A stretch of 64,000 nucleotides of DNA from Halobaculum magnesiiphilum (GCF_019823105.1 NZ_CP081958.1:1116001-1180000); one strand, 5' to 3'. Shown: positions 34,480 through 43,426, numbered from the stretch's first letter. The notes: generated by a model not told the origin, from the letters alone. A program made the numbers and translations.

Positions 34480-35511
34480 ATGGAGACGCGGAAGGTTCAG
34501 CGGTTGGGGCCCTCGACGCTGGCGATGACGCTGCCCGCCGAGTGGGCGAAAGAACAGAACGTCGAGAAGGGAGACGAGGTGTCGCTGCGGATGGGCGGCA
34601 AGGGGACGCTGACGGTGCTGCCCGAGTCCGCGAGCACGGAGGACGCGGAGGCGACGCTGCACGCCGACAACCTCGACTCCGACGCCCTGGAGCGGGCGAT
34701 CCTCGCGCAGTACGTGCTCGGCCGGCGCGTGATCAACATCACGACGGAGGACGGCGCGCTCGGCTCCGACCACATCAACGCGGTATACAAGGCCGAGACG
34801 CAGCTCATGGGGCTTGGCGTCATCGAGGAGACGCCCGAGAACATCGCCATCCGCTGTTCGGTCGACCCGGAGGACTTCACGCTCGACAACCTGCTGGAGC
34901 GCCTGGAGAACACCGGCTCCACGATGCGCGGGGAGGCGGTGAAGGCACTGGCTCACGGCAACGCCGACCTCGCCCAGCGGGCGCTCAACCGCGAGCGGCA
35001 GGCGAACAAGATCTTCGTCCTCCTCCTTCGCCTGATCTTCACGGCCTACCAGAACCCGAACCTCGCGCGCGCCGTCGGGCTGGACTCGGGGTTCCCGCTG
35101 ATCGGCTACCGCTCGATCGCGAAGAACCTCGAACTCATCGCGGACAACGCCGAGGACATCGCCGAGATCGCGATGGAGGCCGAGGACAACACCCTCGACG
35201 TGGACGACGCCACGATGCGGCGCATCCGCGACTTCACCGACCAGGTCGACGAGATCACCGCGATGGCCGTCGAGGCGGCCGTCAAGCGCGACTACTCGCT
35301 CACCATCGAGGTGAAGTACCTGTTCCGCGAGCTGAAGGACCGCGAGGAGGACATCCTCACGGACCTGCCGGAGATGTCGAACGCGCAGCTGTTGCAGGTG
35401 CGCGAGGTGCTCGTCAGCCTCCAGGAGACGGCGCAGTACGCGATGCGGATCGCGGAGGTCTCCGCGAACCTGGCGCTGAACGAGGAGAACGAGTTCGTGA
35501 CGATCGAGTAG
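34480..35511 (+). CDS. AbrB-PhoU fusion regulator (phosphate uptake regulator type)
   Basis: 343 aa. Residues 1-45 form a SpoVT/AbrB swapped-hairpin DNA-binding domain ('METRKVQRLGPSTLAMTLPAEWAKEQNVEKGDEV'), followed by PhoU-like three-helix bundles (about 115-340, with 'LELIADNAEDIAEIAMEAED' and 'VKRDYSLTIEVKYLFRELKDREEDI'). The combination suggests a transcription regulator responding to phosphate or metal status through the PhoU part. No pst genes are in the window. TATA-like TTAAGG about 27 bp upstream. Confidence 0.8.
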   Translation: METRKVQRLGPSTLAMTLPAEWAKEQNVEKGDEVSLRMGGKGTLTVLPESASTEDAEATLHADNLDSDALERAILAQYVLGRRVINITTEDGALGSDHINAVYKAETQLMGLGVIEETPENIAIRCSVDPEDFTLDNLLERLENTGSTMRGEAVKALAHGNADLAQRALNRERQANKIFVLLLRLIFTAYQNPNLARAVGLDSGFPLIGYRSIAKNLELIADNAEDIAEIAMEAEDNTLDVDDATMRRIRDFTDQVDEITAMAVEAAVKRDYSLTIEVKYLFRELKDREEDILTDLPEMSNAQLLQVREVLVSLQETAQYAMRIAEVSANLALNEENEFVTIE

Positions 35512-35731
35512 GGCGGGACCGACCACCGGGAGGTCCCGGAAAACGAGCGGGGAGCGGAGCGACCCGCGAGTAAGGCGAGACGCGAGGCGGAGCCGAGCGT
35601 CTCGTGGGAACGGCGTTCACGAGACGCGTCGCGTCTCGTGAGCTCACGAGAGCTTTGCTCTCGTGAACGGCGCGGTCCTGTGCCGCGCCGCCCACGAAAC
35701 GAGCGAGGCCGACCGCGGAGAACCCTTGCCG
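35512..35731. repeat. Repeat block with second copy of the three-hairpin element
   Basis: Convergent, gene-free gap. It begins with a likely terminator stem for the upstream gene (CGGGACC ... GGTCCCG, about 35514-35538). The element at 35612-35700 has hairpins at 35618-35640 (10-bp arms, loop GTC), 35645-35665 (9-bp arms, loop TTT) and 35668-35690 (CGGCGCGG/CCGCGCCG, 7-nt loop). Lengths, the 4-nt linker (AGCT here, CGCT at 17649) and the flanking GGCGTT and CCGCCCA agree with 17620-17707, though the stems differ. Confidence 0.75.
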
Positions 35732-36244
35732 TTACTCCTCCGCCTCGGCGACCCCGTCGGCCGCCCGGTCGCCGTCAGTTTTCTCCGCACTCAGTGGGTT
35801 CCGACGCCGGATGTGACAGTCGAACGCCGGGTGCTCCGCGAAGTGCCGGATCAGCATGTGTCGCCGCGATCCGGTGATCCCGGTTCGGCCGACGTCGTCG
35901 GCGTCGAACCGGTCCGGCAGCCGGTCGTACAGCCGGACCAGCGCGTCGAAGGAGTCGAACACCTTCGCGTTGCCTGCGGACTCGGCGGCCTTGCGGGAGA
36001 CCACGTAACTTCCGTCGGCGCGGAACTCCCCGGCGGTGCGGAAGAACTCCCGCCGCTCGGTCAGCGCGTCCGCCAGCGACTCCCGCAGGTCGGCGGCGGC
36101 CTCGCGTGTCAGTTCGTGTCGCTGTCCGTCCACCTCCACGACGATGCCATCGCCGTCCGGGGAGGCGGTTGCGTTACCGTCCGAGAACTCGATCAGGAGC
36201 GGGTGGACTCCGGAACATACCCGGAGGTGTTCCCCCGGAGACAA
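35732..36244 (-). CDS. Conserved haloarchaeal hypothetical protein
   Basis: 170 aa. Start is uncertain: the frame opens with a TTG at 36244 and has no ATG until late, so TTG is used here. The N-terminal half is beta-strand-like ('IVVEVDGQRHELTREAAADLRESLADAL'), the C-terminal half carries a helix-rich 'FDSFDALVRLYDRLPDRFDADDVGRTGITGSRRHMLIRHFAEHPAFDCHI' region (around 35790-35950), possibly a small nucleic-acid-binding module. Not recognised. Convergent with the PhoU gene across the repeat block. Confidence 0.55.
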   Translation of the reverse strand: MSPGEHLRVCSGVHPLLIEFSDGNATASPDGDGIVVEVDGQRHELTREAAADLRESLADALTERREFFRTAGEFRADGSYVVSRKAAESAGNAKVFDSFDALVRLYDRLPDRFDADDVGRTGITGSRRHMLIRHFAEHPAFDCHIRRRNPLSAEKTDGDRAADGVAEAEE

Positions 36245-36292
36245 AGCCTTGTCGGCGCTGGCGAGTTCCGCACCGCGAGCGCCCCGCCCCGA

Positions 36293-37534
36293 TCAGAAGA
36301 GCCCGTCGTCCGTCTCCGTCCCGTCGGGCGTGCTCGTCGGCGTCGCGGTCGGCGTTGCCGTCGGCGTCGACGACGCGGTCCCGGTGGTCGAGTCGTCGCC
36401 CGAGCCGCCGTCGGACGTGTCGGTCCCCGTCGGCGTGTCCGTCGCGGTGCCGTCGTCGGAGTCGCTGCCGTCGGATTCGTCGCCGTCGCCGTCGGCGGAC
36501 CCGTCCGAGCCGGCGCCGTCGGCGGACCCGTCCGAGCCGGCGCCGTCGCCGGCGGGCTTGGTGCCGAACACGTCCGTCTCGACCGTCCGCTGGTAGCTGT
36601 CGAGTTCGATCCGCTGCTCGCCGCCGCCGCCGTTCGAGAGGTCGATCACGAGGTAGAACGGCATCCGCAGGTCCGTCACCTGGTTCCGTCGGAGGTGCGA
36701 GACCCACCACTCGTCGAGCCGCTGGGTCCGGATCGCGGTCGTCGCCTCGACGGCGACCGTCTCCCCGGGGGCGATGGTGGTCGTCTTGGCGGCCTCGCCG
36801 CTCCCCATCGTGACGTCGTTCATGTGGATGTCGTAGCCGATCTCGGAGACGACGATCGGGTACTGCTTGGGGTTATGGAGGTACAGCGTCATCCCGATCT
36901 CCGTCCGCTCGTCGTTCACCGTCCCCCACTCCGCCTCGGTGCGCTCGAGGATCAACACCGGATCGGAGACGATCGGCGAACTCGCGTTCAGCGGCTTCGG
37001 CTCGTCGGTGCGGAACGCCTCGATGACGGAGGTGTCGATGTCGCGGGACACCTGCGTCGAGTAGCTCCGCCCCAGCGTCGACGAGGTGGCCTTCGCGTCG
37101 ACCCGTAGCTCCGTGTGCTCCCCGTTGCGGACGTGGCTCACCCACCACGCGGGGATCTTCGAGTTGTCCAGCTCGGTGGTGAACGGAACCGAGGTGTTGC
37201 CGGCGCCGACCGAGACGCCCTCCTTGGTCCCGTTCGCCATCGCGATGCCGTTCATCGAGACCCCGTAGTCGACCGTCACGCCCCCGAGATCGACGCCGAT
37301 CGGGTTCGGGTTACGTACCGTCAGATCGCTTTCGATAACGGTCGTCTCGTTCGTCACCTCGCCGAAGCGGTTCTCGACGCCCCCGACCGACGGCGCCCCG
37401 ACGACGCCGAGCGCGAACGCCCCGCCGACGGACCCGCCGAGAACGAGAAGCACGACGAGCACGGTCCTGACGGTCGAGAGACCGCGATCTGTTCCCCCAG
37501 GTATCGGATCGAGCTCCGACGGTACTCTCATCAT
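36293..37534 (-). CDS. Membrane-anchored LEA type 2 family protein
   Basis: 413 aa. One N-terminal helix (about 24-47, 'VRTVLVVLLVLGGSVGGAF') anchors two LEA_2/WHy-like beta domains. Each has the diagnostic N-P-N/K motif: 'LTVRNPNPIGVDLGGVTVDYGVSMNG' and 'LYLHNPKQYPIVVSEIGYDIHMND', and each ends in 'WWVSH'. The last about 90 residues are a low-complexity Asp/Ser/Gly/Thr tail. The domain faces outside. In plants these domains are linked to desiccation stress; the role in halophiles is unknown. Confidence 0.75.
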   Translation of the reverse strand: MMRVPSELDPIPGGTDRGLSTVRTVLVVLLVLGGSVGGAFALGVVGAPSVGGVENRFGEVTNETTVIESDLTVRNPNPIGVDLGGVTVDYGVSMNGIAMANGTKEGVSVGAGNTSVPFTTELDNSKIPAWWVSHVRNGEHTELRVDAKATSSTLGRSYSTQVSRDIDTSVIEAFRTDEPKPLNASSPIVSDPVLILERTEAEWGTVNDERTEIGMTLYLHNPKQYPIVVSEIGYDIHMNDVTMGSGEAAKTTTIAPGETVAVEATTAIRTQRLDEWWVSHLRRNQVTDLRMPFYLVIDLSNGGGGEQRIELDSYQRTVETDVFGTKPAGDGAGSDGSADGAGSDGSADGDGDESDGSDSDDGTATDTPTGTDTSDGGSGDDSTTGTASSTPTATPTATPTSTPDGTETDDGLF

Positions 37535-37692
37535 CGACGCCGTACCGCTCCCCCGAACATATACGATCCGACCGAGACCGACCCGGCGATCGGCCGGGCG
37601 TCGCGACCGTGAGCGGTCGCGTCGTGTCCCGTGAACCCCGCGTCGTGCGGGCCTTCCGCAAGCGTTAGGTGCGCTCCGTCGGAGCGACGCGT

Positions 37693-37878
37693 ATGGAAAC
37701 CGAGACTCTCGAAAGCGACAAGGCGATCGGCGTTTCGCTGGTGTTCGGTGCGTTCGCCGTCGTCGGCGCGGGGTTCATGCTGGCGGGCGCCTCCCAGATC
37801 GTGATGGCCTGGGGGTTCGCGCTGGCGATGGCGGCGGCGACCCTCTCGGTCGTCGCGCTCCAGGCGTTCGACATGTGA
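37693..37878 (+). CDS. Small two-helix membrane protein
   Basis: 61 aa: a short acidic N-terminus then two hydrophobic helices (about 13-33 and 36-58). Function and family are not recognised, but codon use and the acid N-terminus look native. ATG 37693 lies 15 bp after a candidate 'GTGCGCTCC' stretch; no clear TATA. Confidence 0.6.
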   Translation: METETLESDKAIGVSLVFGAFAVVGAGFMLAGASQIVMAWGFALAMAAATLSVVALQAFDM

Positions 37879-37965
37879 CGTGGGCGGTCACGTCGGCGAT
37901 CGATTCCGGAGGTCCGGTTGAGGGAAGCGTTAAGAACGACCGCGCCCAATGATCAAACAGCACAA

Positions 37966-38190
37966 ATGACGGAGTACACCGACGAGGAGAAGCGCATCCT
38001 CGCGTACCTGCGCGACAGCGTCTCCCGGGGGGAGGAGTACTTCCGGGCGAAGAACATCGCGGAGGCCATCGGCCTCTCCGCCAAACAGGTCGGCACCCGA
38101 CTCCCGACGCTCGCGGAGAAGGCCGAGGAGGTCGATATCGAGAAGTGGGGCCGCGCACGTTCGACCACCTGGCGCGTCGAGCTTCCGTAG
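37966..38190 (+). CDS. Small winged-helix protein
   Basis: 74 aa. Pattern of three helices and a wing: 'EEKRILAYLRDSVSRGEEYFRAKNIAEAIGLSAKQVGTRLPTLAEKAEEVDIEKWG' (positions about 37980-38145) with 'LSAKQVGTRLPTL' as the recognition helix, and a C-terminal 'ARSTTWRVEL' strand. This matches a family of small haloarchaeal DNA-binding proteins (DUF7123 by memory). Targets unknown. TATA-like 'GCGTTAAGAAC' about 27-38 bp upstream. Confidence 0.65.
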   Translation: MTEYTDEEKRILAYLRDSVSRGEEYFRAKNIAEAIGLSAKQVGTRLPTLAEKAEEVDIEKWGRARSTTWRVELP

Positions 38191-38359
38191 CCGCCGACGC
38201 TCGATGGTCCGGGTTCCACCGCCCGTGTCCCGGACTCGCAGAGTTCGTACGCCGCCGTTCGGCGGGCGACCGCGGGGCGCTCGGGCGCGTCCCGCGGCGG
38301 CGACGCGGTCGTCGGACGAACCCACCCGTTTTTTCGCCCCGCGCCCGTACCTCGGTTCG

Positions 38360-38788
38360 ATGACCGTGCGTGTACGCCGGGAGTTCGTCTTCGACGCGGA
38401 CCCGGCCGACGTCTGGGCGTTCATCTCCGATCCGGCCAAGCGTGCCGGGGCGATCAGCGTCGTCGACGAGTACGAGGTCGGCGACGACGGAACCGCGACG
38501 TGGCACGTCCGCCTGCCGATCCCGGTGATCCGCTCCAGCATCGCCGTCGACACCGAGGAGGTGCGCAAGGAGCCGCCCGAGTACGTCAAGTTCGTCGGGA
38601 AGTCGCGGGCGTTCCGCGTCACCGGCGAGCACACCGTCTCGGAGACCGACGACGGGCGCGCCCGCCTCGTCAACGGGTTCGTCGTCGACGGGCGCGTCCC
38701 CGGCGTCGAGTCGTTCTTCGAGCGCAAGTTCGGCGAGGAACTGGACAACCTGCAGGACGCCTTGGAGCGCGAGTTGGGGCTGGCATGA
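38360..38788 (+). CDS. SRPBCC (START-like) family protein
   Basis: 142 aa. 'VRVRREFVFDADPADVWAFISDPAKRAGAISVVDEYEVGDDG' opens a typical SRPBCC helix-grip fold, with the long C-terminal helix 'GVESFFERKFGEELDNLQDALEREL'. The cavity binds a hydrophobic ligand; CoxG-like carbon monoxide dehydrogenase subunits belong here, but no cox genes are nearby. Its stop overlaps the start of the nitrilase gene (ATGA), so the two are translationally coupled. Confidence 0.78.
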   Translation: MTVRVRREFVFDADPADVWAFISDPAKRAGAISVVDEYEVGDDGTATWHVRLPIPVIRSSIAVDTEEVRKEPPEYVKFVGKSRAFRVTGEHTVSETDDGRARLVNGFVVDGRVPGVESFFERKFGEELDNLQDALERELGLA

Positions 38789-39597
38789 AGCTCGCGCTCG
38801 CGCAGATCGAGGTCCGGACGGCCGACCGCGACGGCAACCTCGACCGGGCGCTCTCGGCCGTCGCCGACGCCGCCGAGCGCGACGCCGACCTGATCGCGCT
38901 CCCGGAACTGTGGAACGTCGGCTACTTCGCGTTCGAGGCGTACGAGCGCGGCGCCGAGCCCCTGGGGGGACCGACGCTGACCCGGCTCGCCGACGCCGCG
39001 CGCGAACACGACATCGCGGTGCTGGCGGGAACGATCGTCGAGGACCTCGCCGAGAGCGCCGCCGCCGCGGCGGACGTGCCCGACGACGAGGGGCTCGCGA
39101 ACACCGCCGTCCTGTTCGACTCGGACGGGACCAGACGCGCGGTGTACCGCAAGCACCACCTGTTCGGCTATCAGTCGGCCGAGACGCGACTCCTGACGCC
39201 CGGCGAGTCGCTCCCGGTCGTCGATCTCCTCGGCTTCCGGGTCGCGGTGACGACCTGTTACGACCTCCGCTTCCCCGAGCAGTTCCGAGCGCTCGCGGAC
39301 GAGGGGGCCGACCTCGTGGTCGTCCCCAGCGCGTGGCCGTACCCGCGGGTCGAGCACTGGCGGACGCTCCCGCGGGCGCGGGCCATCGAGAACCTCGCGT
39401 ACGTCGCGACGGTGAACGGGTCGGGGAGCTTCGAGGACGCCGACCTCCTCGGCCGGTCGACCGTGTACGACCCGTGGGGGACGACGCTGGCGTCAACCGG
39501 CGACGAGCCGGCGCTCGTCACCGCCGAGGTCGAGCCCGAGCGCGTCGGGCGCGTGCGCGAGGAGTTCCCGGCGCTGCGCGACAGGCGAGACTACTGA
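38785..39597 (+). CDS. Carbon-nitrogen hydrolase (nitrilase superfamily)
   Basis: 270 aa. The catalytic triad is intact: E41 ('LPELWN'), K123 ('RKHHLFGY') and C158 ('TTCYDLRFPE'). The 'CYDLRFPE' sequence is typical of the omega-amidase / Nit2-like and N-carbamoyl branches rather than true nitrilases. It hydrolyses a linear amide; the substrate may be a dicarboxylate omega-amide such as 2-oxoglutaramate (inference). Forms an operon with the SRPBCC gene. Confidence 0.85.
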   Translation: MKLALAQIEVRTADRDGNLDRALSAVADAAERDADLIALPELWNVGYFAFEAYERGAEPLGGPTLTRLADAAREHDIAVLAGTIVEDLAESAAAAADVPDDEGLANTAVLFDSDGTRRAVYRKHHLFGYQSAETRLLTPGESLPVVDLLGFRVAVTTCYDLRFPEQFRALADEGADLVVVPSAWPYPRVEHWRTLPRARAIENLAYVATVNGSGSFEDADLLGRSTVYDPWGTTLASTGDEPALVTAEVEPERVGRVREEFPALRDRRDY

Positions 39598-39647
39598 GCG
39601 GTCGAAGACGAGACACGTACGGGTCGGCGGGTCGACGATCGGGCGGC

Positions 39648-39893
39648 CTACTCGACGTAGTGAACGAAGACGGTGCGGTCCCCATCGAGCAGTTGACAGA
39701 GGCGCTCGCGGACGTCCGGCGCCACGTCGACGTGCGCGAGCGGGACCTCCTCGACGCGCAACACCGTCCCGCCGTCGTCGGATCCGACGGCGTCGCCGGG
39801 GTCCCCGAGTCGGCGGTGGTCGACGATGCGACGCGGCGTTGACAGCAGGTCCTCGGCACCGCCGAGCAGTGCCTCGGCCCTGAGGCGAGCCAT
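39648..39893 (-). CDS. Conserved haloarchaeal hypothetical protein
   Basis: 81 aa. Small domain rich in strands: 'LLSTPRRIVDHRRLGDPGDAV', 'VLRVEEVPLAHVDVAPDVRERLCQLL', ending 'TVFVHYVE' (positions about 39651-39860). Not recognised. A TATA-like GGTTATTGTC (complement, about 39912-39921) lies about 25 bp upstream. Convergent with the nitrilase gene. Confidence 0.55.
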   Translation of the reverse strand: MARLRAEALLGGAEDLLSTPRRIVDHRRLGDPGDAVGSDDGGTVLRVEEVPLAHVDVAPDVRERLCQLLDGDRTVFVHYVE

Positions 39894-40192
39894 ACCGACA
39901 CGTCCCGACGCGTGACAATAACCGTTGTCGTCGCCCCGATCCTCGCCGACCGGTGCCGGTGCATTTATCCCGATCAGCCCGATACGATCGGATGCCGGCG
40001 AACCGACGCTTTTCTCGTCGTAAGCTGGCACAACTCAAGATCCGCGCCGCCGCACCCGACGCGACCGCGCGCGCCCGTTCCGCGGTCAGGGGTCCACCGC
40101 GCCGGACGCGCGCACCACCGCCTCCCCACCCCCACCTTCGTTCGCGACCGCCGTTCACACGACACCGCCGACGAGCCGCCGCTCCCCCCTGG
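39894..40192. other. 299-base gap, no gene seen
   Basis: Apart from the promoter of the gene at 39648-39893 and a lone TTTATCCCG (about 39964-39972) without a convincing gene, nothing is seen. Confidence 0.5.
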
Positions 40193-41317
40193 CTACCGTT
40201 CGAGTTCGATCCGCTCTCCCGCGCGGGCCGACGCCTGCACCGCCGCAAGCGTCCGCATGTCGACGAGCCCGTCGGCCCCGTCCGGCTCGATGTCGCCGCC
40301 GGTCGCGACCGCGTGCGCGAAGTAGTCGAACTCCTCGACCGTCTCGTCGGCACCGAGGCCCGCGAACTCCATCGTCCCCTCGGCCGTCTCCACGGTCACC
40401 TCGCGGTCGGCGCCCGGCTGAAACGCCGACCGGACCGCGATCCGTCCCTCGGTCCCCAGCAGCTCCAGCGACGTGTTCGGGTGGCCGGAGAACGACGCCG
40501 AGAAGTTCCCGACCCAGCCGTCCGCGTCGCCGCCGCCGAACTCGACGCGGAAGTCGACGTGCTGGTCGACCTCGTCGAAGGCGTCGTCGGGCGAGCGGAC
40601 CGTCGCCGACACGGCCGTCGGGTCGTCGCCGGCGACGAACCGCGCGGTGTTGAGCGGGTACACGCCCACGTCGTACAGCGCGCCCCCGCCCGCGAGGCGG
40701 CCGTCGAGGCGCCACTGCTCGGGACCGGCGTCGCCCGCCAGCACCGGGAACGTGAAGTCGCCGACCGCGCGCTGGAGGTCGCCGATGCCGCCGGCGGCGA
40801 CGAACGCCCGCAGGCGCCGCATCACGGGGTCCGTCTGCATCCGGTAGGCTGTCATCAGCCGGACGCCCGCGTCCTCACAGGCGCCCACGAGCCGCTCGGC
40901 GCGCTCGACGGTCGCCTCCAGCGGCTTCTCGCAGATCACGTGCTTGCCGTGGCCCGCGGCCGTCTCGACGTGGGGGAGGTGGAGCCGGTTCGGGGTGGCG
41001 ACGTAGACGGCGTCGTACTCGTCGGTCGCCGCGCCCGCCTCGTACTCGTCGTAATCGAGGGCAGTGACGCCGAACTCGTCGGCCAGCGCCGCGCGCTTGT
41101 CCGCGTCGCCGCTGACGACGACCGTCGGCCGCGCGTAGTCGCCGCGCGCCATCGCCGGGATCGACACCGACCGTGCGTAGTTGCCGCAGCCGACCGTCGC
41201 GATCCTGGTCGTCGTGTCGTCCCCGTCGCTCCCGCTCCCGTCTCCGTTTCCGCCCTCGTCCCCGCCGCTGTCCACCCAGTCGCGCCGCCCCGCGTCCGCG
41301 AACGTCGACTCGAACAT
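40193..41317 (-). CDS. gfo6: D-xylose 1-dehydrogenase-like oxidoreductase (Gfo/Idh/MocA family)
   Basis: 374 aa. A disordered Gly/Asp-rich stretch (about 18-33) precedes the NAD(P)-binding Rossmann domain 'IATVGCGNYARSVSIPAM', the catalytic lysine motif 'VICEKPLEATVERAERLV', and the 'GGALYDVGVYPLNTARF' dimerisation/substrate region. N-terminal 'RRDW', 'DEYDAVYVATPNRLHLPHVETAAG' and 'YRMQTDPVMRRLR' closely resemble the haloarchaeal xylose dehydrogenase (Haloarcula XacA/Gfo6). It would oxidise D-xylose or glucose-type sugars at C1. It lies 557 bp downstream of the aldehyde dehydrogenase on the same strand; a TATA-like TTTAG is about 27 bp upstream. Confidence 0.75.
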   Translation of the reverse strand: MFESTFADAGRRDWVDSGGDEGGNGDGSGSDGDDTTTRIATVGCGNYARSVSIPAMARGDYARPTVVVSGDADKRAALADEFGVTALDYDEYEAGAATDEYDAVYVATPNRLHLPHVETAAGHGKHVICEKPLEATVERAERLVGACEDAGVRLMTAYRMQTDPVMRRLRAFVAAGGIGDLQRAVGDFTFPVLAGDAGPEQWRLDGRLAGGGALYDVGVYPLNTARFVAGDDPTAVSATVRSPDDAFDEVDQHVDFRVEFGGGDADGWVGNFSASFSGHPNTSLELLGTEGRIAVRSAFQPGADREVTVETAEGTMEFAGLGADETVEEFDYFAHAVATGGDIEPDGADGLVDMRTLAAVQASARAGERIELER

Positions 41318-41874
41318 ACGCGCACCGTCCGCGTCGAGGTGCTAAACCGCACCGGCCCGTCGATAATCGTATCCGATAATTCGAGCGGTGTGTTGAAGTA
41401 ACGAACGCGCCCCGATAGTGACACCGCGGGACCGAACCCCGTTCGGACGCACCCCCCAGCGCGTCCGCACACGCCGGCCGTTTCGGCCGGTCCGGTTCGG
41501 CTTCGCGGGCCAGGGACATCGGGTCCCGAGCGAACCGGGGCCGATCGCGCGACGGCGATTTCGCCCATCCGCGCGACCCGGCCGGGACAACTCCCGCTCC
41601 CACTCCCGTCCCGGCCTCACGGCCCCGGAACCGCGTAGACGCGCGGTTCGACGCGGCGACGGACGCGACGCAGCGTATACCCTCACGCGTCGCGCCCGCC
41701 GCCGTCGAGACGGGAGCGGCACTCACGTCCACTCGGTGGCGACGCTGTCGATCGCGGCGGTCGACGCACCGGTCGAACTCCCCGCGAATCTCGGTGCCGG
41801 CGTTGTCCCGTCCGAGACAGCGTGCCTGTCCGTCAGTCGTCTGTGCTCGATCGTCCGTGTTCGGTCGCCCGTGG
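41318..41874. other. 557-base gap between two dehydrogenase genes
   Basis: No coding frame has haloarchaeal codon or acidic character. The left end holds the oxidoreductase promoter and an AT-rich patch with TATC/GATAA elements (about 41362-41400); the right end has degenerate GTCGTCCGTG-type repeats (about 41828-41884). The middle is GC-rich with no recognised element. Confidence 0.5.
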
Positions 41875-43404
41875 TCAGTCGTCCTTGGTCTTGATGTCCG
41901 CGGAGAGGCCCTGGGCCATCTGGATGTCCTTCGAGTTGTTGAGCGTCCAGGCCGTGCGCTCGGTCACCGCCTCGATGACCTCCCGGGCCGATGGGTAGCC
42001 GTTCCCGGACTTCTTCACGCCGCCGAAGGGGAGCTGGACCTCCGCGCCGATACACGGGAGGTTGCCGTACGCGAGGCCGACCTCGGCGTTGTCACGGTAG
42101 TAGTTGATCTGGCGGTAGTCCTCCGAGATGATGGCTCCCGCGAGCCCGTAGTCGGTGTCGTTGTGGATCTCGACGGCCTCCTCGATGTCGCCGCTGTACT
42201 TCAGCAGGGCGACGTGCGGGCCGAACACCTCCTCGTGGGTGCACCGGAGGTCCGCCTTGGCGTCGGCCTCGTAGACGAACGGGCCGACCCAGTGGCCGTC
42301 CTCGTGGCCGTCGGGGATCTCGTCGGCGTCCAGCTCCTCGCGGTCGACGAGCACGTTCACGCCCTCGTCCTTCGCGAGCTGGTTGTACTTGGAGACTTTC
42401 TCCTTGTGCTCCGGCTCGATGAGCGGTCCCATGAACGTGTCCTCGTCCAGCGGGTCGCCGACGGCGACCGACCTCGCGTTCTCGACGAAGCGTTCCTTGA
42501 ACTCGTCGTACACGTCCTCGTGGACGATGAGGCGCTCGGAAGAGACGCAGCGTTGGCCCGTCGTCTTGAAGCTCGACATCGTGGCCGAGTGGACCGCCAC
42601 GTCCAGGTCGGCGTTCTCGGTGATCACGATCCCGTTCTTTCCGCCCATCTCGCAGGCCGCGAGCTTGCCGGGTTCGCCGCCGACCTTGCCGGCGATCTTG
42701 TGGCCGACCTCGGCCGAGCCGGTGAACAGGACCGTATCCACGCGGTCGTCCTCGACGATGGCGTTGCCCGCGTCGCCGAAGCCCTGCACGAGGTTGAACA
42801 CGCCGTCCGGGACGCCCGAATCCTCGAACATCTCCGCGAGGATCTGCGCGCACCACGGCGTCTGCTCGGCGGGCTTGAACACGACCGTGTTGCCCTCGAC
42901 GAGCGCGACGGCCATGTGCCAGAACGGGATGGCGACCGGGAAGTTCCACGGCGTGATACACCCCACCACGCCCCGCGGCTTCCGCCGCATGTACGCGTCC
43001 TTGCTCGGGATCTCCGAGGGTACCACGTCGCCCTTGGGGTGGCGGGCGTCGCCGGCGGCCCACTCGACCATGTGCCACGCCTCGGTCACGTCGGCCTTCC
43101 CCTCGGAGATCTCTTTCCCGCACTCCATGGTGACGATCTCGCCGAGCTCCTCGTGGCGTTCCTTGAGCTCGTGGTAGATGTCCCAGAGGTACTCGGCCCG
43201 GCCGATGTGGGACAGCTCCTTCCACTCCTCGAACGCCTCGTCGGCGGCGGCGACCGCGCGCTCGACGTCGGCCTCGGTGCCGCGGCGGAACTCGCCCAGC
43301 TCCTCGCCGTTGGCGGGGTTCTCGCTGGTGAACGTCTCGTCCCCGGTGCCGCCGGTCCACTGGCCGTCGATGTAGTGCTGGTAGACACCGTCGTCTCGAC
43401 TCAT
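41875..43404 (-). CDS. Aldehyde dehydrogenase (ALDH superfamily)
   Basis: 509 aa NAD(P)-dependent ALDH. The active site is intact: N154 ('TPWNFP'), E252 ('ACEMGGKNG') and nucleophile C286 ('GQRCVSSE'); the Rossmann motif is 'LFTGSAEVGHKI'. 'GAEVQLPFGGVKKSGNGYPSARE' near the C-terminus is characteristic. Neighbourhood to the xylose-dehydrogenase-like gene makes 2-oxoglutarate semialdehyde dehydrogenase of the xylose pathway possible, but the ALDH7-like features leave other aldehydes open. ATG 43404 is set by the TATA box at 43427-43436. Confidence 0.82.
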   Translation of the reverse strand: MSRDDGVYQHYIDGQWTGGTGDETFTSENPANGEELGEFRRGTEADVERAVAAADEAFEEWKELSHIGRAEYLWDIYHELKERHEELGEIVTMECGKEISEGKADVTEAWHMVEWAAGDARHPKGDVVPSEIPSKDAYMRRKPRGVVGCITPWNFPVAIPFWHMAVALVEGNTVVFKPAEQTPWCAQILAEMFEDSGVPDGVFNLVQGFGDAGNAIVEDDRVDTVLFTGSAEVGHKIAGKVGGEPGKLAACEMGGKNGIVITENADLDVAVHSATMSSFKTTGQRCVSSERLIVHEDVYDEFKERFVENARSVAVGDPLDEDTFMGPLIEPEHKEKVSKYNQLAKDEGVNVLVDREELDADEIPDGHEDGHWVGPFVYEADAKADLRCTHEEVFGPHVALLKYSGDIEEAVEIHNDTDYGLAGAIISEDYRQINYYRDNAEVGLAYGNLPCIGAEVQLPFGGVKKSGNGYPSAREVIEAVTERTAWTLNNSKDIQMAQGLSADIKTKDD

Positions 43405-43426
43405 GGGCAAATCTTGCGTCACCGGC

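Noticed and set aside
33751-35526. Long antisense frame across the NAD-kinase-like and PhoU genes
   Set aside because: Both sense frames have clear conserved domains; the antisense product does not.
41342-41722. Basic 126-codon frame in the gap between the two dehydrogenases
   Set aside because: Strongly Arg-rich with no acidic bias, no TATA element at the right distance, and no recognisable motif.
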